This document shows positions 53,238 through 62,530 of a DNA stretch of 64,000 nt, piece after piece. The position numbers and the translations under genes are program-made. The notes beneath the pieces were generated by a model. It worked only from the letters and a program-made list of their open reading frames with translations, searched no databases and was not told where the DNA came from. Within the stretch, counting starts at the first letter, position 1. Every line of letters begins with the position of its first letter. The stretch is from Ignavibacteria bacterium. GTDB taxonomy: Bacteria > Bacteroidota > Ignavibacteria > Ignavibacteriales > SURF-24. Location: positions 100,567 to 164,566 of the forward strand of contig JAAXKQ010000009.1 of assembly GCA_025612245.1 (NCBI GenBank), read 5' to 3'.

Positions 53238-55652
53238 ATGCCAAACTGGATGCGAAATACTTTTGCCATTATTGTCTCTCTGGTGATAATTCTAGCCGTA
53301 GGGGCATTTCTATTTTACAGACTCTTGATGAAATCAGTGCCTGAATACCAGGGAGATAAGCTGCTTGGAGGGCTTTCACAAAGCGTGGAAATTTACACCG
53401 ACCAGTATGCAATTCCCCACATTTATGCCGAAAGCGACGAGGATGCAGCTTATGCGCTTGGATATATGCACGCCAGCGAAAGGCTCTTTCAGATGGACGT
53501 TGAACGCAGGGCGGGCGAAGGCAGGCTGAGCGAAATATTCGGCTCAAAGACTCTTCCTTACGACAGGATGTTTAAGACTATTGGCATAGACAGGACTGTA
53601 AAGAGGGATATGGCGAAATTAAACCCGAGGTACCTTTCTCTTTTGAATGCATACTCTAACGGGGTTAATGCCTATATAAAGGAGGCCAAGGGGAAATATC
53701 CCGTTGAGTTTGACGCTCTTGGCTACGATCCTTATCCTTGGAAACCCGAACACAGCCTTATAATTGGTAAACTAATGGCCTGGGAGCTCAACTTAAGCTG
53801 GTGGACAGACATAGCTTTCAGTAATCTCGTACAAAAGCTGGGCGAGGAAAAGGTAAAAGAGATACTGCCGGATTATCCTGAAAATGCTCCAACAATAATA
53901 CCTTCCGGTCTCAGATCTGCCCCGGAAATTCCGACCGCCTTTATAGAAACAGACAGGTCTTTCAGGCAGTTTGCCGGTTTCGGGGGAACGCACATCGGTT
54001 CAAACAACTGGGTCGTCAACAGCCAGAAGTCTGCAAGCGGAAAACCGATTATTGCAAACGATCCGCACCTGGCTCTTCAGGCTCCGGGAAGATGGTATGC
54101 TGCGGTAATAAGGGGGAAAAACTGGAAAGCCGATGGCTTTACACTTCCCGGTATACCGGGGGTTGTGATTGGCAAAAATGAGAATATTTCGTGGGTTATG
54201 ACAAACGTTATGGCCGATGATGCAGACTTCTATGTCGAAAAGCTCGACTCGGCGGGAAAGAAATATTTCTTTAACAATTCCTGGCAGGACCTGAAAAGCC
54301 ACCGCTATACAATTCACGTCAAAGATTCCGATGACGTTGAAATTAATGTAAAAGAAACACACCGCGGGCCAATTGTATCGGATATTCATCCTTATAACAC
54401 GCTCTTTCCGGAGAGGTATAAAAAGAAAGCCACCTTAAGCATGCGCTGGACGGGAAGTGAATTCAGCGACGAGTTCTATGCCATTATGGCGGTAAATATG
54501 TCAAAGAACTGGGGCGAGTTCAGGGAAGCTGTGGGACATTACTACGTGCCGGGGCAGAATTTTGTCTATGCCGATAAAGCAGGCAACATCGGCTATATCT
54601 GCGGTGCAAGGCTTCCAATACGCTCTTCTGTAAGTCCGAGCTTTGTGTACGACGGCTCAACTGACGCATATGACTGGAAGGGCTACGTACCTTATGAGCA
54701 GATGCCTTCTCTTTTTAACCCGCCTGAAAATTACATAGCATCGGCAAACAATAAAACCGTCAGCAGCTTCAGCTATCACATATCCAATCTCTGGGAGCCG
54801 CCTTCAAGGATCGAAAGGATAACGGAGCTTTTAACGGGAAAGCAAAAACACTCAGCAGACGATTTTAAGGGCTACCAGACTGACTTTGTCTCTCCTTATG
54901 CCAGGGAGATGACTCCATACATCGTTTCTGCTTTCAACTCAGTTAAGGTTAAGGACAGGACACTTTCATCAACACTAAACCTGTTCAAAACCTGGAATTT
55001 CAGTCTTGATGAAGGAAGCCAGGTGCCTGCAGTTTTTGAAGTTTTCTTCCAGTTTCTCCTAAGAAATACTTTTGAAGACGAGATGGGGCGTAATCTATAC
55101 AATGAATATGTCTTTATGGCAAACGTTCCCTACCGCAGCATAATGAAAATGCTGAAGGAAAATAATTCTTCATGGTTTGACAACGTTAATACCAAGGCTG
55201 TTGAAACACGTGACGACATAATTCGCCGCAGCTTAATTGATGCCATAAGATACTTTGAAAGCCATTTTAGCTCCTCTATTGAAGACTGGCAGTGGGGAAA
55301 ACTCCACAAGGTTACCTTTAAGCACCTTTTCCACGGGAAATTTGGTGCCCTGGATGACATTGTTGACATAGGCCCTTATTCGGTCGGGGGAAGCGGAACG
55401 AGCCTTTTTAACACGGAATATTCATTCAACGATCCTTATGAAACAATTCTGGGGCCTTCGATGAGATATATATTCGACTTCTCCAGGCCCGATGAATTTT
55501 ACCTCATCCTTACAACAGGACAGTCGGGAAACATCCTGAGCAAGCATTATAAGGACATGACGGAAATGTGGGTCAAGGGCCGCTACATCCGCGTAGCTAC
55601 AGGCGACAGGGAGGTTAGGAACTCCGGCTACAGTCTGATGGTATTAAGATAA
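53238..55652 (+). CDS. penicillin acylase family Ntn-hydrolase
   Basis: 804 residues; a membrane helix (TFAIIVSLVIILAVGAFLFYRLLM) anchors or exports it. The prepro form is self-cleaved before the catalytic Ser255, seen in GGTHIGSNNWVV. The preceding SDEDAAYALGYMHASERLFQMDVERR and following SGKPIIANDPHL are standard for the family. Members hydrolyse amides such as beta-lactams or acyl-homoserine lactones; the natural substrate cannot be read from sequence. Confidence 0.93.
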   Translation: MPNWMRNTFAIIVSLVIILAVGAFLFYRLLMKSVPEYQGDKLLGGLSQSVEIYTDQYAIPHIYAESDEDAAYALGYMHASERLFQMDVERRAGEGRLSEIFGSKTLPYDRMFKTIGIDRTVKRDMAKLNPRYLSLLNAYSNGVNAYIKEAKGKYPVEFDALGYDPYPWKPEHSLIIGKLMAWELNLSWWTDIAFSNLVQKLGEEKVKEILPDYPENAPTIIPSGLRSAPEIPTAFIETDRSFRQFAGFGGTHIGSNNWVVNSQKSASGKPIIANDPHLALQAPGRWYAAVIRGKNWKADGFTLPGIPGVVIGKNENISWVMTNVMADDADFYVEKLDSAGKKYFFNNSWQDLKSHRYTIHVKDSDDVEINVKETHRGPIVSDIHPYNTLFPERYKKKATLSMRWTGSEFSDEFYAIMAVNMSKNWGEFREAVGHYYVPGQNFVYADKAGNIGYICGARLPIRSSVSPSFVYDGSTDAYDWKGYVPYEQMPSLFNPPENYIASANNKTVSSFSYHISNLWEPPSRIERITELLTGKQKHSADDFKGYQTDFVSPYAREMTPYIVSAFNSVKVKDRTLSSTLNLFKTWNFSLDEGSQVPAVFEVFFQFLLRNTFEDEMGRNLYNEYVFMANVPYRSIMKMLKENNSSWFDNVNTKAVETRDDIIRRSLIDAIRYFESHFSSSIEDWQWGKLHKVTFKHLFHGKFGALDDIVDIGPYSVGGSGTSLFNTEYSFNDPYETILGPSMRYIFDFSRPDEFYLILTTGQSGNILSKHYKDMTEMWVKGRYIRVATGDREVRNSGYSLMVLR

Positions 55653-55665
55653 TTTATTCCAAACG

Positions 55666-55708
55666 TTATTTTTGTGCCTAGCAAGCCAGTTTAAGTGCAC
55701 AAAAATAA
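55666..55708. repeat. 12-bp inverted repeat upstream of metF, with a Shine-Dalgarno in the right shoulder
   Basis: TTATTTTTGTGC (55666-55677) and GCACAAAAATAA (55697-55708) are perfect complements with a 19-nt loop. The left arm contains TATTTTTG, an exact TAnnTTTG -7 element. AAGGAGG at 55707-55713 overlaps the right arm but is 50 nt before the metF ATG, too far to serve it. Confidence 0.6.
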
Positions 55709-55762
55709 GGAGGAACTTTATTAAAGAAATCATTAAATTACGCCTTCAAAAACGGGAAACTT

Positions 55763-56713
55763 ATGAAAGTTATTGAACATCTTGCTATTAGAAAAGGTCC
55801 ATTGATTAGTTTTGAGATTATTCCGCCGCAGAGAGGAGGAGACATTAAAGCCCTTCTTTCGGTAATAGAGCATATAGCAAAGTATCATCCTCCTTTTATA
55901 GATATAACCAGCCATGCAGCTGAAGTAATTTATGAAGAAACTCCAGGTGGAATTCAGCGAAGGGTAAAAAGAAAGAGACCCGGTACGCTGGGCATCTGTG
56001 CGCTCATACAGAACAAGTATAACATTGATGCCGTGCCGCACATTATCTGCCAGGGCTTTACGCGCGAGGAAACCGAGGATTTTTTAATTGAGCTTCATTA
56101 CCTTGGCATCGATAACGTACTGGCTATAAGGGGTGACGAAAATACATTTAAGAAGCCCTTAGCTTACGGCAGAAGCGCCAATACGTATGCCAGTGAGCTT
56201 GTAAGCCAGATTGTTGCAATGAACCACGGCAGATACCTGGAGGAAGGCCTCCTGGATGCAAAGCCTACAAACTTTTGTGTCGGTGTTGGCGGCTATCCTG
56301 AAAAGCACTTCGAGGCGCCAAACATGAAGATAGACATCAAGCACACAAAGCAGAAGGTTGATGCCGGCGCGGAATATATTGTGACACAGATGTTCTTTGA
56401 TAATCAAAAATATTTTAATTATGTCGATTGCTGCAGGCTGGAAGGTATTGATGTACCGATTATTCCCGGCCTTAAGATAATTACCACAAAGACACAGCTT
56501 ACAAACATTCCCCGGAATTTTTATATAGATATTCCGGATGAATTATCTGAAGAGGTATTAAGCGCAAAGCCCGAGCACGTCATGGAGATTGGTGTCAACT
56601 GGGCGTGTAAGCAGGTAGAGGAACTCTTAAACAGGAACGTCCCGGGGGTGCATTTTTACATAATGCAGAATTCCAAGCCGATACTGATGCTTCTGGAAAA
56701 ATTGAAATTTTAA
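55763..56713 (+). CDS. metF: methylenetetrahydrofolate reductase
   Basis: FAD enzyme reducing methylene-THF to methyl-THF for methionine synthesis. It is 316 residues: ISFEIIPPQRGGDIKALLSVI, DITSHAAEV, LGIDNVLAIRGDE, FCVGVGGYPEKHFEAPNMKIDIKHTKQKVDAGAEYIVTQMFFDN, and VPIIPGLKIITT all fit. The ATG gives the usual N-terminus (MKVIEHL). The strong SD-like sequence farther upstream is not at the right distance for this start. Confidence 0.95.
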   Translation: MKVIEHLAIRKGPLISFEIIPPQRGGDIKALLSVIEHIAKYHPPFIDITSHAAEVIYEETPGGIQRRVKRKRPGTLGICALIQNKYNIDAVPHIICQGFTREETEDFLIELHYLGIDNVLAIRGDENTFKKPLAYGRSANTYASELVSQIVAMNHGRYLEEGLLDAKPTNFCVGVGGYPEKHFEAPNMKIDIKHTKQKVDAGAEYIVTQMFFDNQKYFNYVDCCRLEGIDVPIIPGLKIITTKTQLTNIPRNFYIDIPDELSEEVLSAKPEHVMEIGVNWACKQVEELLNRNVPGVHFYIMQNSKPILMLLEKLKF

Positions 56714-56765
56714 TCTTTACTTAAGAGAGCCGGTTCTTCAATGAACTTTAATGTGGGGATAAGGT

Positions 56766-57779
56766 ATGTTAAAAATTGGCGGGAAAATAATCAGACGTTT
56801 GAAATGGGGAGTTGCCGGGTGCGGCAATTTTGCCGAAAGGGCATTCATTCCCACTCTTCAGCTTCTGCCTAAGAGCAGGGTGAACTCCCTCTACAGCAGT
56901 GATATAAACCGTGCAAAGCTGCTGGCCGAAAAGTTCGGCGTTCAGGGCTCTTACGACAGCTTTGAGGAGTTCTTAAAAAGCGACATAGATTGCGTGTATA
57001 TTTCAAGCGCCAATCTTCATCACTACGAGCAGGTTATAAAGGCTGCAAAAGCCGGTAAACACATACTCTGCGAAAAGCCGCTGGCAGTAAATTCCGCGCA
57101 GGCAGAAGAGATGGTTAGAGCCTGTGAAGAGAACAACGTGAAGCTGGGGGTTAATTACGTATACAGGTTTCATCCGCTGGTTATCAAGGCAAAAGAGATC
57201 ATAGACAAAGGGATGCTTGGCAAGATCGTATCCGTTACGGCAAGCTTTAACACGGATTATGCGCCAAATGAAAACTTCCGTTTCAAGAAGGCTTTAAGCG
57301 GAGGCGGAGCCTTAAGGGATATCGGTACGCACATGCTGGATCTGCTGTTGTACTTCGGGGGCGAGGTTTCGGCTATTACAGGCGTTACAGACAACATCAT
57401 CTACAAAAGCGAGGTGGATGATTTTGCCGCTGCAATACTCAAGTACGAGAAAAGCGGATACGGATTCTTCAATGTTTCCTTTAACACAAAGAAAGCCTTC
57501 AACAGAGTGGAAATTTTAGGTTACGACGGGGCAATCAGTATTGAACACCTGATCGGCCGCAGCAACCATCATCCCTGCAAGCTAACGATAGATTTGAACG
57601 GAGAGGCCAGGAAGGCATTCAGGAAAAGAGGGAACAAACTTCTCTTTGCATTACGCGCTTTCCAGAAGTCTTTCTTAAACAATAAGCCACTTCTTGTCAG
57701 CGGAAGGGATGGACTTATAAATATGAAGTTAATGGAAGAGTTGGAAGGTAAAAATGTCAGTACGCAGGGAATTGATTGA
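56766..57779 (+). CDS. Gfo/Idh/MocA-family NAD(P)-dependent sugar oxidoreductase
   Basis: 337 residues. Rossmann motif KWGVAGCGNFAERAFIPTLQ near the N-terminus, the conserved CEKPLAVN with the catalytic Lys, and GGGALRDIGTHMLDLLLYFGG. The substrate is unknown for this clade. It overlaps the class II aldolase gene by 26 nt, so the pair may act in one small sugar pathway. Confidence 0.88.
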   Translation: MLKIGGKIIRRLKWGVAGCGNFAERAFIPTLQLLPKSRVNSLYSSDINRAKLLAEKFGVQGSYDSFEEFLKSDIDCVYISSANLHHYEQVIKAAKAGKHILCEKPLAVNSAQAEEMVRACEENNVKLGVNYVYRFHPLVIKAKEIIDKGMLGKIVSVTASFNTDYAPNENFRFKKALSGGGALRDIGTHMLDLLLYFGGEVSAITGVTDNIIYKSEVDDFAAAILKYEKSGYGFFNVSFNTKKAFNRVEILGYDGAISIEHLIGRSNHHPCKLTIDLNGEARKAFRKRGNKLLFALRAFQKSFLNNKPLLVSGRDGLINMKLMEELEGKNVSTQGID

Positions 57780-58401
57780 AGCCTGTCACAGGGTTTATAA
57801 TAAAGGCTTTGTTGCTGCCTATGATGGCAACCTCTCGGCCAGGATATCCGAAGAGCGAATCCTTATAACTCCTTCGGCAAAATGCAAAGGTGAACTGGAG
57901 GAAGATGACCTACTGGAGATTGACCTCGAAGGGCATCTTCTTGAAGGAAAGGGTAAAGTATCCACGGAAGTTAAAATCCATCTCTTGGCATACCGAGAAA
58001 GAAAGGACATCAATTCTGTAATACACTGTCACCCGGTTTATTCGACCGCCTTTGCAGCTACAAGAGGTGAAGGCTTTGGAAAGCCGGTCTTTCCGGAAGT
58101 CATTCTTTCACTTGGCAAGGTTCCTCTCTGCAAATACGGCACTCCCTCTACGGATGAATTACCCGAGTCAATCAGGCCGTATCTGAATTCCTCATGGGCA
58201 TTTTTGCTGGAGAACCACGGGGCGGTTACCATAGGGCGAAGCATAAAGGAGGCTTACTTCAAAATGGAAAAGCTTGAACACTCTGCGCATACTCTTTTTA
58301 TTGCCAGAACTTTGGGAGGGGAGAAGCCTTTATCAGTCGAAAATGTAAAAAAGCTTTATGATATTGCTGAAAGAGTTTACGGACTGAAGGTAAATAAATA
58401 A
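57754..58401 (+). CDS. class II aldolase/adducin-family protein
   Basis: 215 residues. The N-terminal region shows VYNKGFVAAYDGNLSARISEERILITPSAKCKGEL, and the zinc ligands are in INSVIHCHPVYSTAFAA and LLENHGAVTIG. It resembles fuculose/rhamnulose-phosphate aldolases that split off a ketose phosphate. No N- or C-terminal encapsulation extension is present. It follows an overlapping oxidoreductase gene. Confidence 0.88.
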   Translation: MSVRRELIEACHRVYNKGFVAAYDGNLSARISEERILITPSAKCKGELEEDDLLEIDLEGHLLEGKGKVSTEVKIHLLAYRERKDINSVIHCHPVYSTAFAATRGEGFGKPVFPEVILSLGKVPLCKYGTPSTDELPESIRPYLNSSWAFLLENHGAVTIGRSIKEAYFKMEKLEHSAHTLFIARTLGGEKPLSVENVKKLYDIAERVYGLKVNK

Positions 58402-58429
58402 TTTTTCAATAAACAAAGAAACGATTAAA

Positions 58430-59434
58430 ATGAGCGAGAATAAAAACGTAAAGATTGCACTGTTATTAGGCGGAACATCCCCGGAAAGAGAAGTATCCAA
58501 ACATTCAGGAAAATCAATATACAAGGCGCTAAAGGATTTAGGATATAATGTTAAAGCAATTGACCCGGCGTTAGGAATTAACCAGCCTGAGGATCCGGAA
58601 CTGCTTTTTGAAGAAAAAGACTATGCAGAGATCAGCAACAGAAACTGCATAGAGGCCGTTAATTCGGCAATGTTTGACGACGTCGACCTGGCTTTTCTTG
58701 CACTCCACGGAAAGTGGGGAGAAGACGGTACAATACAGTCGCTGCTGGAATTAAGGGGAATCAAATACACGGGCTCCGGCGTCCTGTCGAGTTCACTGGC
58801 CATGGACAAAAGCATGACAAAGATCATGTTCCAGCACTATGGCGTTCTGACACCCAAGTGGTTTGTTGTCAGTCCTTTCGATTACGATGAAGCTGTAGCT
58901 AAGGACAAGGTCGAAAAGCTGCTGGGATACCCGTGTATCATTAAGCCTAACGAAGGGGGATCGACCATTGGCCTTACAGTCTGCAATAATGAAAGCGAAA
59001 TAGACGATGCCGTAAAGCTCGCTTTGAAGTATTCCGAATCGGCTGTCGTGGAAGAATTTATTCCCGGTCATGAGGTTGCCGTTGGCGTGCTGGATAAAAT
59101 GGCACTTCCGGTTCTTGAGATCAGGCCCAAGCACGGGCATTATGATTATGAATGCAAGTACACTCACGGCATGAGTGAGTACATCGTGCCGGCGGAGTTT
59201 TCAGAGGAAATATCCGAAAAGCTGCAGGAACAGGCAATCCTGGCCTTTAAGGCTGCTGGCTGCAAAGGCTACGGCAGGCTCGATTTCAGGCTTACAGACG
59301 ATGGCCGCATGTACTGCCTGGAAGTAAATACACTGCCCGGAATGACCGATACAAGCCTTGTGCCCAAGATGGCTAAAGCCATGGGTATGAGCTTTAAAGA
59401 ACTACTTGAAAAAATAATAACGCTGTCACTATAA
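58430..59434 (+). CDS. ddl: D-alanine--D-alanine ligase
   Basis: 334 residues of the ATP-grasp family. LLGGTSPEREVSKHSGKSI is at the N-terminus, then ALHGKWGEDGTIQSLLELRGIKYTGSGVLSSSLAMDK, CIIKPNEGGSTIGL, EEFIPGHEV, GYGRLDFRL and CLEVNTLPGMTDTSLVPKMA. Makes the D-Ala-D-Ala end of peptidoglycan precursors. The next gene begins immediately after the stop codon. Confidence 0.96.
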   Translation: MSENKNVKIALLLGGTSPEREVSKHSGKSIYKALKDLGYNVKAIDPALGINQPEDPELLFEEKDYAEISNRNCIEAVNSAMFDDVDLAFLALHGKWGEDGTIQSLLELRGIKYTGSGVLSSSLAMDKSMTKIMFQHYGVLTPKWFVVSPFDYDEAVAKDKVEKLLGYPCIIKPNEGGSTIGLTVCNNESEIDDAVKLALKYSESAVVEEFIPGHEVAVGVLDKMALPVLEIRPKHGHYDYECKYTHGMSEYIVPAEFSEEISEKLQEQAILAFKAAGCKGYGRLDFRLTDDGRMYCLEVNTLPGMTDTSLVPKMAKAMGMSFKELLEKIITLSL

Positions 59435-59731
59435 ATGTCGATTCCTAAAATACTCAAGAATAAGAAACTGGTTATTGCCGCAGCAGCTGTTTTTGTGCTG
59501 ACTATTGGATTCCTTTTCTTCTACAAGTTTGGAATCTTACAGTACTACAGGCTCTTCAGCCAGAAAAAAGAGCTACTGGGAAAAATCTCAGAGGTTGAAG
59601 AAAAAAACAAGCTCCTGAAGGCAGAAATAGACTCCCTGCAGACAAAGGATTCAAAGATAGAAAGAGTTGCAAGGGAGAAGTACCACATGGTTCGCAAGGG
59701 CGAAAAAGTATATACTATCCAGGAAAAGTAA
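59435..59731 (+). CDS. FtsB/DivIC-family septum protein
   Basis: 98 residues. A single transmembrane helix (LVIAAAAVFVLTIGFLFFYKF, about residues 12-32) is followed by a coiled coil (KKELLGKISEVEEKNKLLKAEIDSLQTK) and a conserved tail (RVAREKYHMVRKGEKVYTI). It is the FtsB/DivIC part of the divisome linker with FtsL/FtsQ. It begins directly at the ddl stop, consistent with co-transcription. Confidence 0.9.
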   Translation: MSIPKILKNKKLVIAAAAVFVLTIGFLFFYKFGILQYYRLFSQKKELLGKISEVEEKNKLLKAEIDSLQTKDSKIERVAREKYHMVRKGEKVYTIQEK

Positions 59732-59795
59732 AAGCACGGGTCAAAAACCTAATTTTCCGCCAAGAGAAAGAATATAGGACTGTAGCAAACAGAAG

Positions 59796-61085
59796 ATGAA
59801 AAAAGAGATACCCCATATCCCGCTGGCTGAAAGGGTGCGCCCCGAGGAGCTGAAAGACTTCCGTGGCCAGGAAGCGCTTTTAGGCAAGGGCAAGCCGATC
59901 CGCCTGATGATAGAAAACGATACACTCAGTTCGTTTATACTCTGGGGCCCTCCGGGAACCGGAAAGACTACAATTGCCAAGATAATTGCGCGCCAGACAA
60001 AGTCGGAGTTCCACCAGATAAACGCGGTTTCTTCGGGTGTAAAGGATATCAGGGAAATCATCGCCCTTTCGGAAGAGAATAAATTCCTCGGGAAAAGGAC
60101 GATCCTTTTCATCGATGAAATCCACCGCTTCAACAAATCGCAGCAGGATGCACTTCTTTCGGCAGTGGAATCGGGCCTCATTGTGCTCATCGGGGCTACG
60201 ACGGAAAACCCTTCATTTGAAGTAATTCCTGCTCTTAGAAGCAGGGTGAGAATTTTCGTCCTTAATGAATTGTCGAAAGATGACCTGGTGAATATTCTAA
60301 ACTTTGCAATTGAGAGGGATGAATTTCTCTCTGCCTTGAAAATAGGCGAGGTTGACACGGATTTCCTGATTTATGTCTCCGGCGGGGATGCCCGCTCGAT
60401 GCTCAACATCCTGGAGGCAGCCGTAATGCAGCAGATCAACCGTGAAAGAATTGAGATTACGAAGGAAGTAATTGAGAATGTCATACAGAGAAAGAACATT
60501 CTCTACGATAAGGCCGGCGAGGAGCATTATAATATCATCTCAGCCTTCATTAAAAGCCTCAGGGGAAGCGATCCCGACGCAGCCCTATACTGGATGGCCC
60601 GAATGTTGGAAGGGGGCGAGGATCCGCTCTTTATTGCCCGCAGGATGATCATCTTTGCTGCTGAGGATATAGGCAATGCTTCCCCGAACGCGCTCTTACT
60701 GGCCGAGACTGTCTTTAGTGCCGTCTCAAAGATCGGTATGCCGGAATCAAGAATTCTTCTTGCTCAAGGGGTTACTTATCTTGCCTCGGCGCCAAAGAGC
60801 AACTCTTCGTACATGGGAATTGAACAGGCGCTTTCAGAGGTCAGGAACAGTCCCCTTTACCCGGTGCCGCTTCACTTGAGGAATGCTCCGACGAAACTTA
60901 TGAAGGAGCTGGGTTATGGAAAGGAATACCAGTATCCTCACGACTTTGAAAACCACTTTATTGAGAAGGATTACCTGCCCGGGGAGCTAAAGGGAAGGCA
61001 GTTTTATAAGCCTACGGAGAACGGGCAGGAAAAGACAATTAAGGAGAGGCTTAAGGCTCTCTGGAAAAACAAAAAGAAGTACTGA
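59796..61085 (+). CDS. rarA: replication-associated recombination protein RarA (MgsA)
   Basis: 429 residues. AAA+ ATPase with Walker A WGPPGTGKTTIAKIIA, Walker [23 protein letters not shown], sensor GATTENPSFEV, and the C-terminal MgsA domain (YNIISAFIKSLRGSDPDAALYWMARMLEGGEDPLFIARRMI). It acts at stalled replication forks. An AACAGAAG-type weak ribosome-binding site precedes the ATG. Confidence 0.95.
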   Translation: MKKEIPHIPLAERVRPEELKDFRGQEALLGKGKPIRLMIENDTLSSFILWGPPGTGKTTIAKIIARQTKSEFHQINAVSSGVKDIREIIALSEENKFLGKRTILFIDEIHRFNKSQQDALLSAVESGLIVLIGATTENPSFEVIPALRSRVRIFVLNELSKDDLVNILNFAIERDEFLSALKIGEVDTDFLIYVSGGDARSMLNILEAAVMQQINRERIEITKEVIENVIQRKNILYDKAGEEHYNIISAFIKSLRGSDPDAALYWMARMLEGGEDPLFIARRMIIFAAEDIGNASPNALLLAETVFSAVSKIGMPESRILLAQGVTYLASAPKSNSSYMGIEQALSEVRNSPLYPVPLHLRNAPTKLMKELGYGKEYQYPHDFENHFIEKDYLPGELKGRQFYKPTENGQEKTIKERLKALWKNKKKY

Positions 61086-61108
61086 AACTTGCGCGCGCCT
61101 TTTAAAGC

Positions 61109-62230
61109 TCAGGCAGTGGAGAACATTTTCCCCGGGTATTGCCTGACGAGCCCCTTAAATTCAAGCGAGAGGAGATAGACCAGGCAGTCTGAGGTTGAAA
61201 GCGAAGACATCGAAGAGATGAGGTCGATCTGTTTCGGTTCGTTATCCAGGCATGCCATCAGCTTTTCCTCGAACATATTCAGCTCCTCTTCGGCTTTGGG
61301 AATGTTTTTCCCAATGACCGGTTTAAGCTTTATTTCAAGCTCCTGAATCACGTCGTCAACTGTGCAAACAAGTTTTGCCCCGCTTCTTTGAATGAGAGCA
61401 TTTGTCCCTTCACTCTGCCTTACGCCGAGATTTCCCGGTACGGCAAAGACCTCGCGGTTCTGTTCAAGCGCAAAGGCAGCCGTCTGCATTGCGCCTCCGC
61501 TTACGCCTGATTCAACGATTATGCTCCCAAGAGAGATGCCGGAAATGATTCTGTTCCTTCTCGGGAAGTTCTGCGCATCGGGCTTGGTGCCAAGCTCAAA
61601 TTCTGTAAGTACGACGCCGTTGCGTATGATCTCCGAGAAAAGCTGCCTGTTCTCGGGGGGATAAATTACATCCAGTCCTGAGCCAATTACGGCAATTGTA
61701 CGTCCGCCAATCTTTATTGCCGACCTGTGCACAATTGAGTCAATTCCCCGGGCCATTCCGCTTACAACCGTTACGCCCTGGCTGCAGAGGTCCGAAGAAA
61801 ATTTTTCGGCCTGAACTTTCCCGTAATTGGAAGGCTGACGCGTTCCCACGATGGCAACCGAATAGTTGTCAGCTTCGGTAAAAGAGCCCAGTGCATAGAG
61901 TATCAAGGGCGGGTCGTAGATCTTCTTCAGAAGCGGAGGGTATTCAGGGTCCCAGACCGTAATTACTGAGGCTCCCATTTGCGAAAGCCTTTCTATTTCT
62001 TCCTTAATCTTCTTTCTGAATATGTCCCTGGTCAGTGAAGCTTGTCTTATGCGCTGTGCCAGTATCTTGTTTATCTGGTCTGTTTTAGTGAGTTCATTGT
62101 GGCTTGCCGAAAGGATGCTGTTCAGGGATTTGAACTGGGCAAGCAGGTTTCTGATCTTGCCCGGTCCTATGCCTTCTACGTTAAGCAGAAGTCTGAGTGA
62201 GACAAATTGCTCAAAATTAAGCCTTGTCAC
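61109..62230 (-). CDS. dprA: DNA-processing protein DprA
   Basis: 373 residues. An N-terminal helix-hairpin-helix region (LNVEGIGPGKIRNLLAQF), then the Rossmann-like DprA domain: SVAIVGTRQPSNYG, GMARGIDSIVHRSAI, VIGSGLDVIYPPENRQL, and SGVSGGAMQTA. The C-terminal winged helix ends VRQYPGKMFS. It loads RecA on incoming ssDNA during natural transformation. The stop codon lies 24 nt from the convergent rarA gene. It follows the EutN-type gene on the minus strand. Confidence 0.95.
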   Translation of the reverse strand: MTRLNFEQFVSLRLLLNVEGIGPGKIRNLLAQFKSLNSILSASHNELTKTDQINKILAQRIRQASLTRDIFRKKIKEEIERLSQMGASVITVWDPEYPPLLKKIYDPPLILYALGSFTEADNYSVAIVGTRQPSNYGKVQAEKFSSDLCSQGVTVVSGMARGIDSIVHRSAIKIGGRTIAVIGSGLDVIYPPENRQLFSEIIRNGVVLTEFELGTKPDAQNFPRRNRIISGISLGSIIVESGVSGGAMQTAAFALEQNREVFAVPGNLGVRQSEGTNALIQRSGAKLVCTVDDVIQELEIKLKPVIGKNIPKAEEELNMFEEKLMACLDNEPKQIDLISSMSSLSTSDCLVYLLSLEFKGLVRQYPGKMFSTA

Positions 62231-62254
62231 TGTATAAAGCCGGTTTTTGTGGAG

Positions 62255-62530
62255 TTATTTTTCTACGTCAATATCGTCAACAATTGCAACAATCATCGTA
62301 TTAACGGGAGCCTTCTTATGCCCTAATATCTGCTGTACGGCATCGCCCTCCTGTGCGACAAGAACGGTATCCCCAATACCGGAGTCGATAAGGTCAAGGG
62401 CAATAACGTCTTTATTGCCGGTGAAATTTCCCTTTAGGTCTACTTTCTGAACCAGCAGGAGTTTATGTCCCTGTAAGTACCGGTTCTTCTGTGTAGAGAT
62501 TACGTTTCCTTTAACTCTGCCCAGGAACAT
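62255..62530 (-). CDS. EutN/CcmL-family bacterial microcompartment vertex (pentamer) protein
   Basis: 91 residues from the ATG at 62530, where AAAAGG sits six bases upstream. A longer frame from 62599 would run into the upstream gene. The sequence MFLGRVKGNVISTQKNRYLQ opens it, as in EutN/CcmL. HKLLLVQKVDL, VIALDLIDSGIGDTVLVAQEGDAVQQIL and VNTMIVAIVDDIDV follow. These proteins form the pentamers that cap microcompartment vertices. No BMC-H shell gene is near. The gene lies between DUF3098 and dprA in one minus-strand operon. Confidence 0.9.
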   Translation of the reverse strand: MFLGRVKGNVISTQKNRYLQGHKLLLVQKVDLKGNFTGNKDVIALDLIDSGIGDTVLVAQEGDAVQQILGHKKAPVNTMIVAIVDDIDVEK

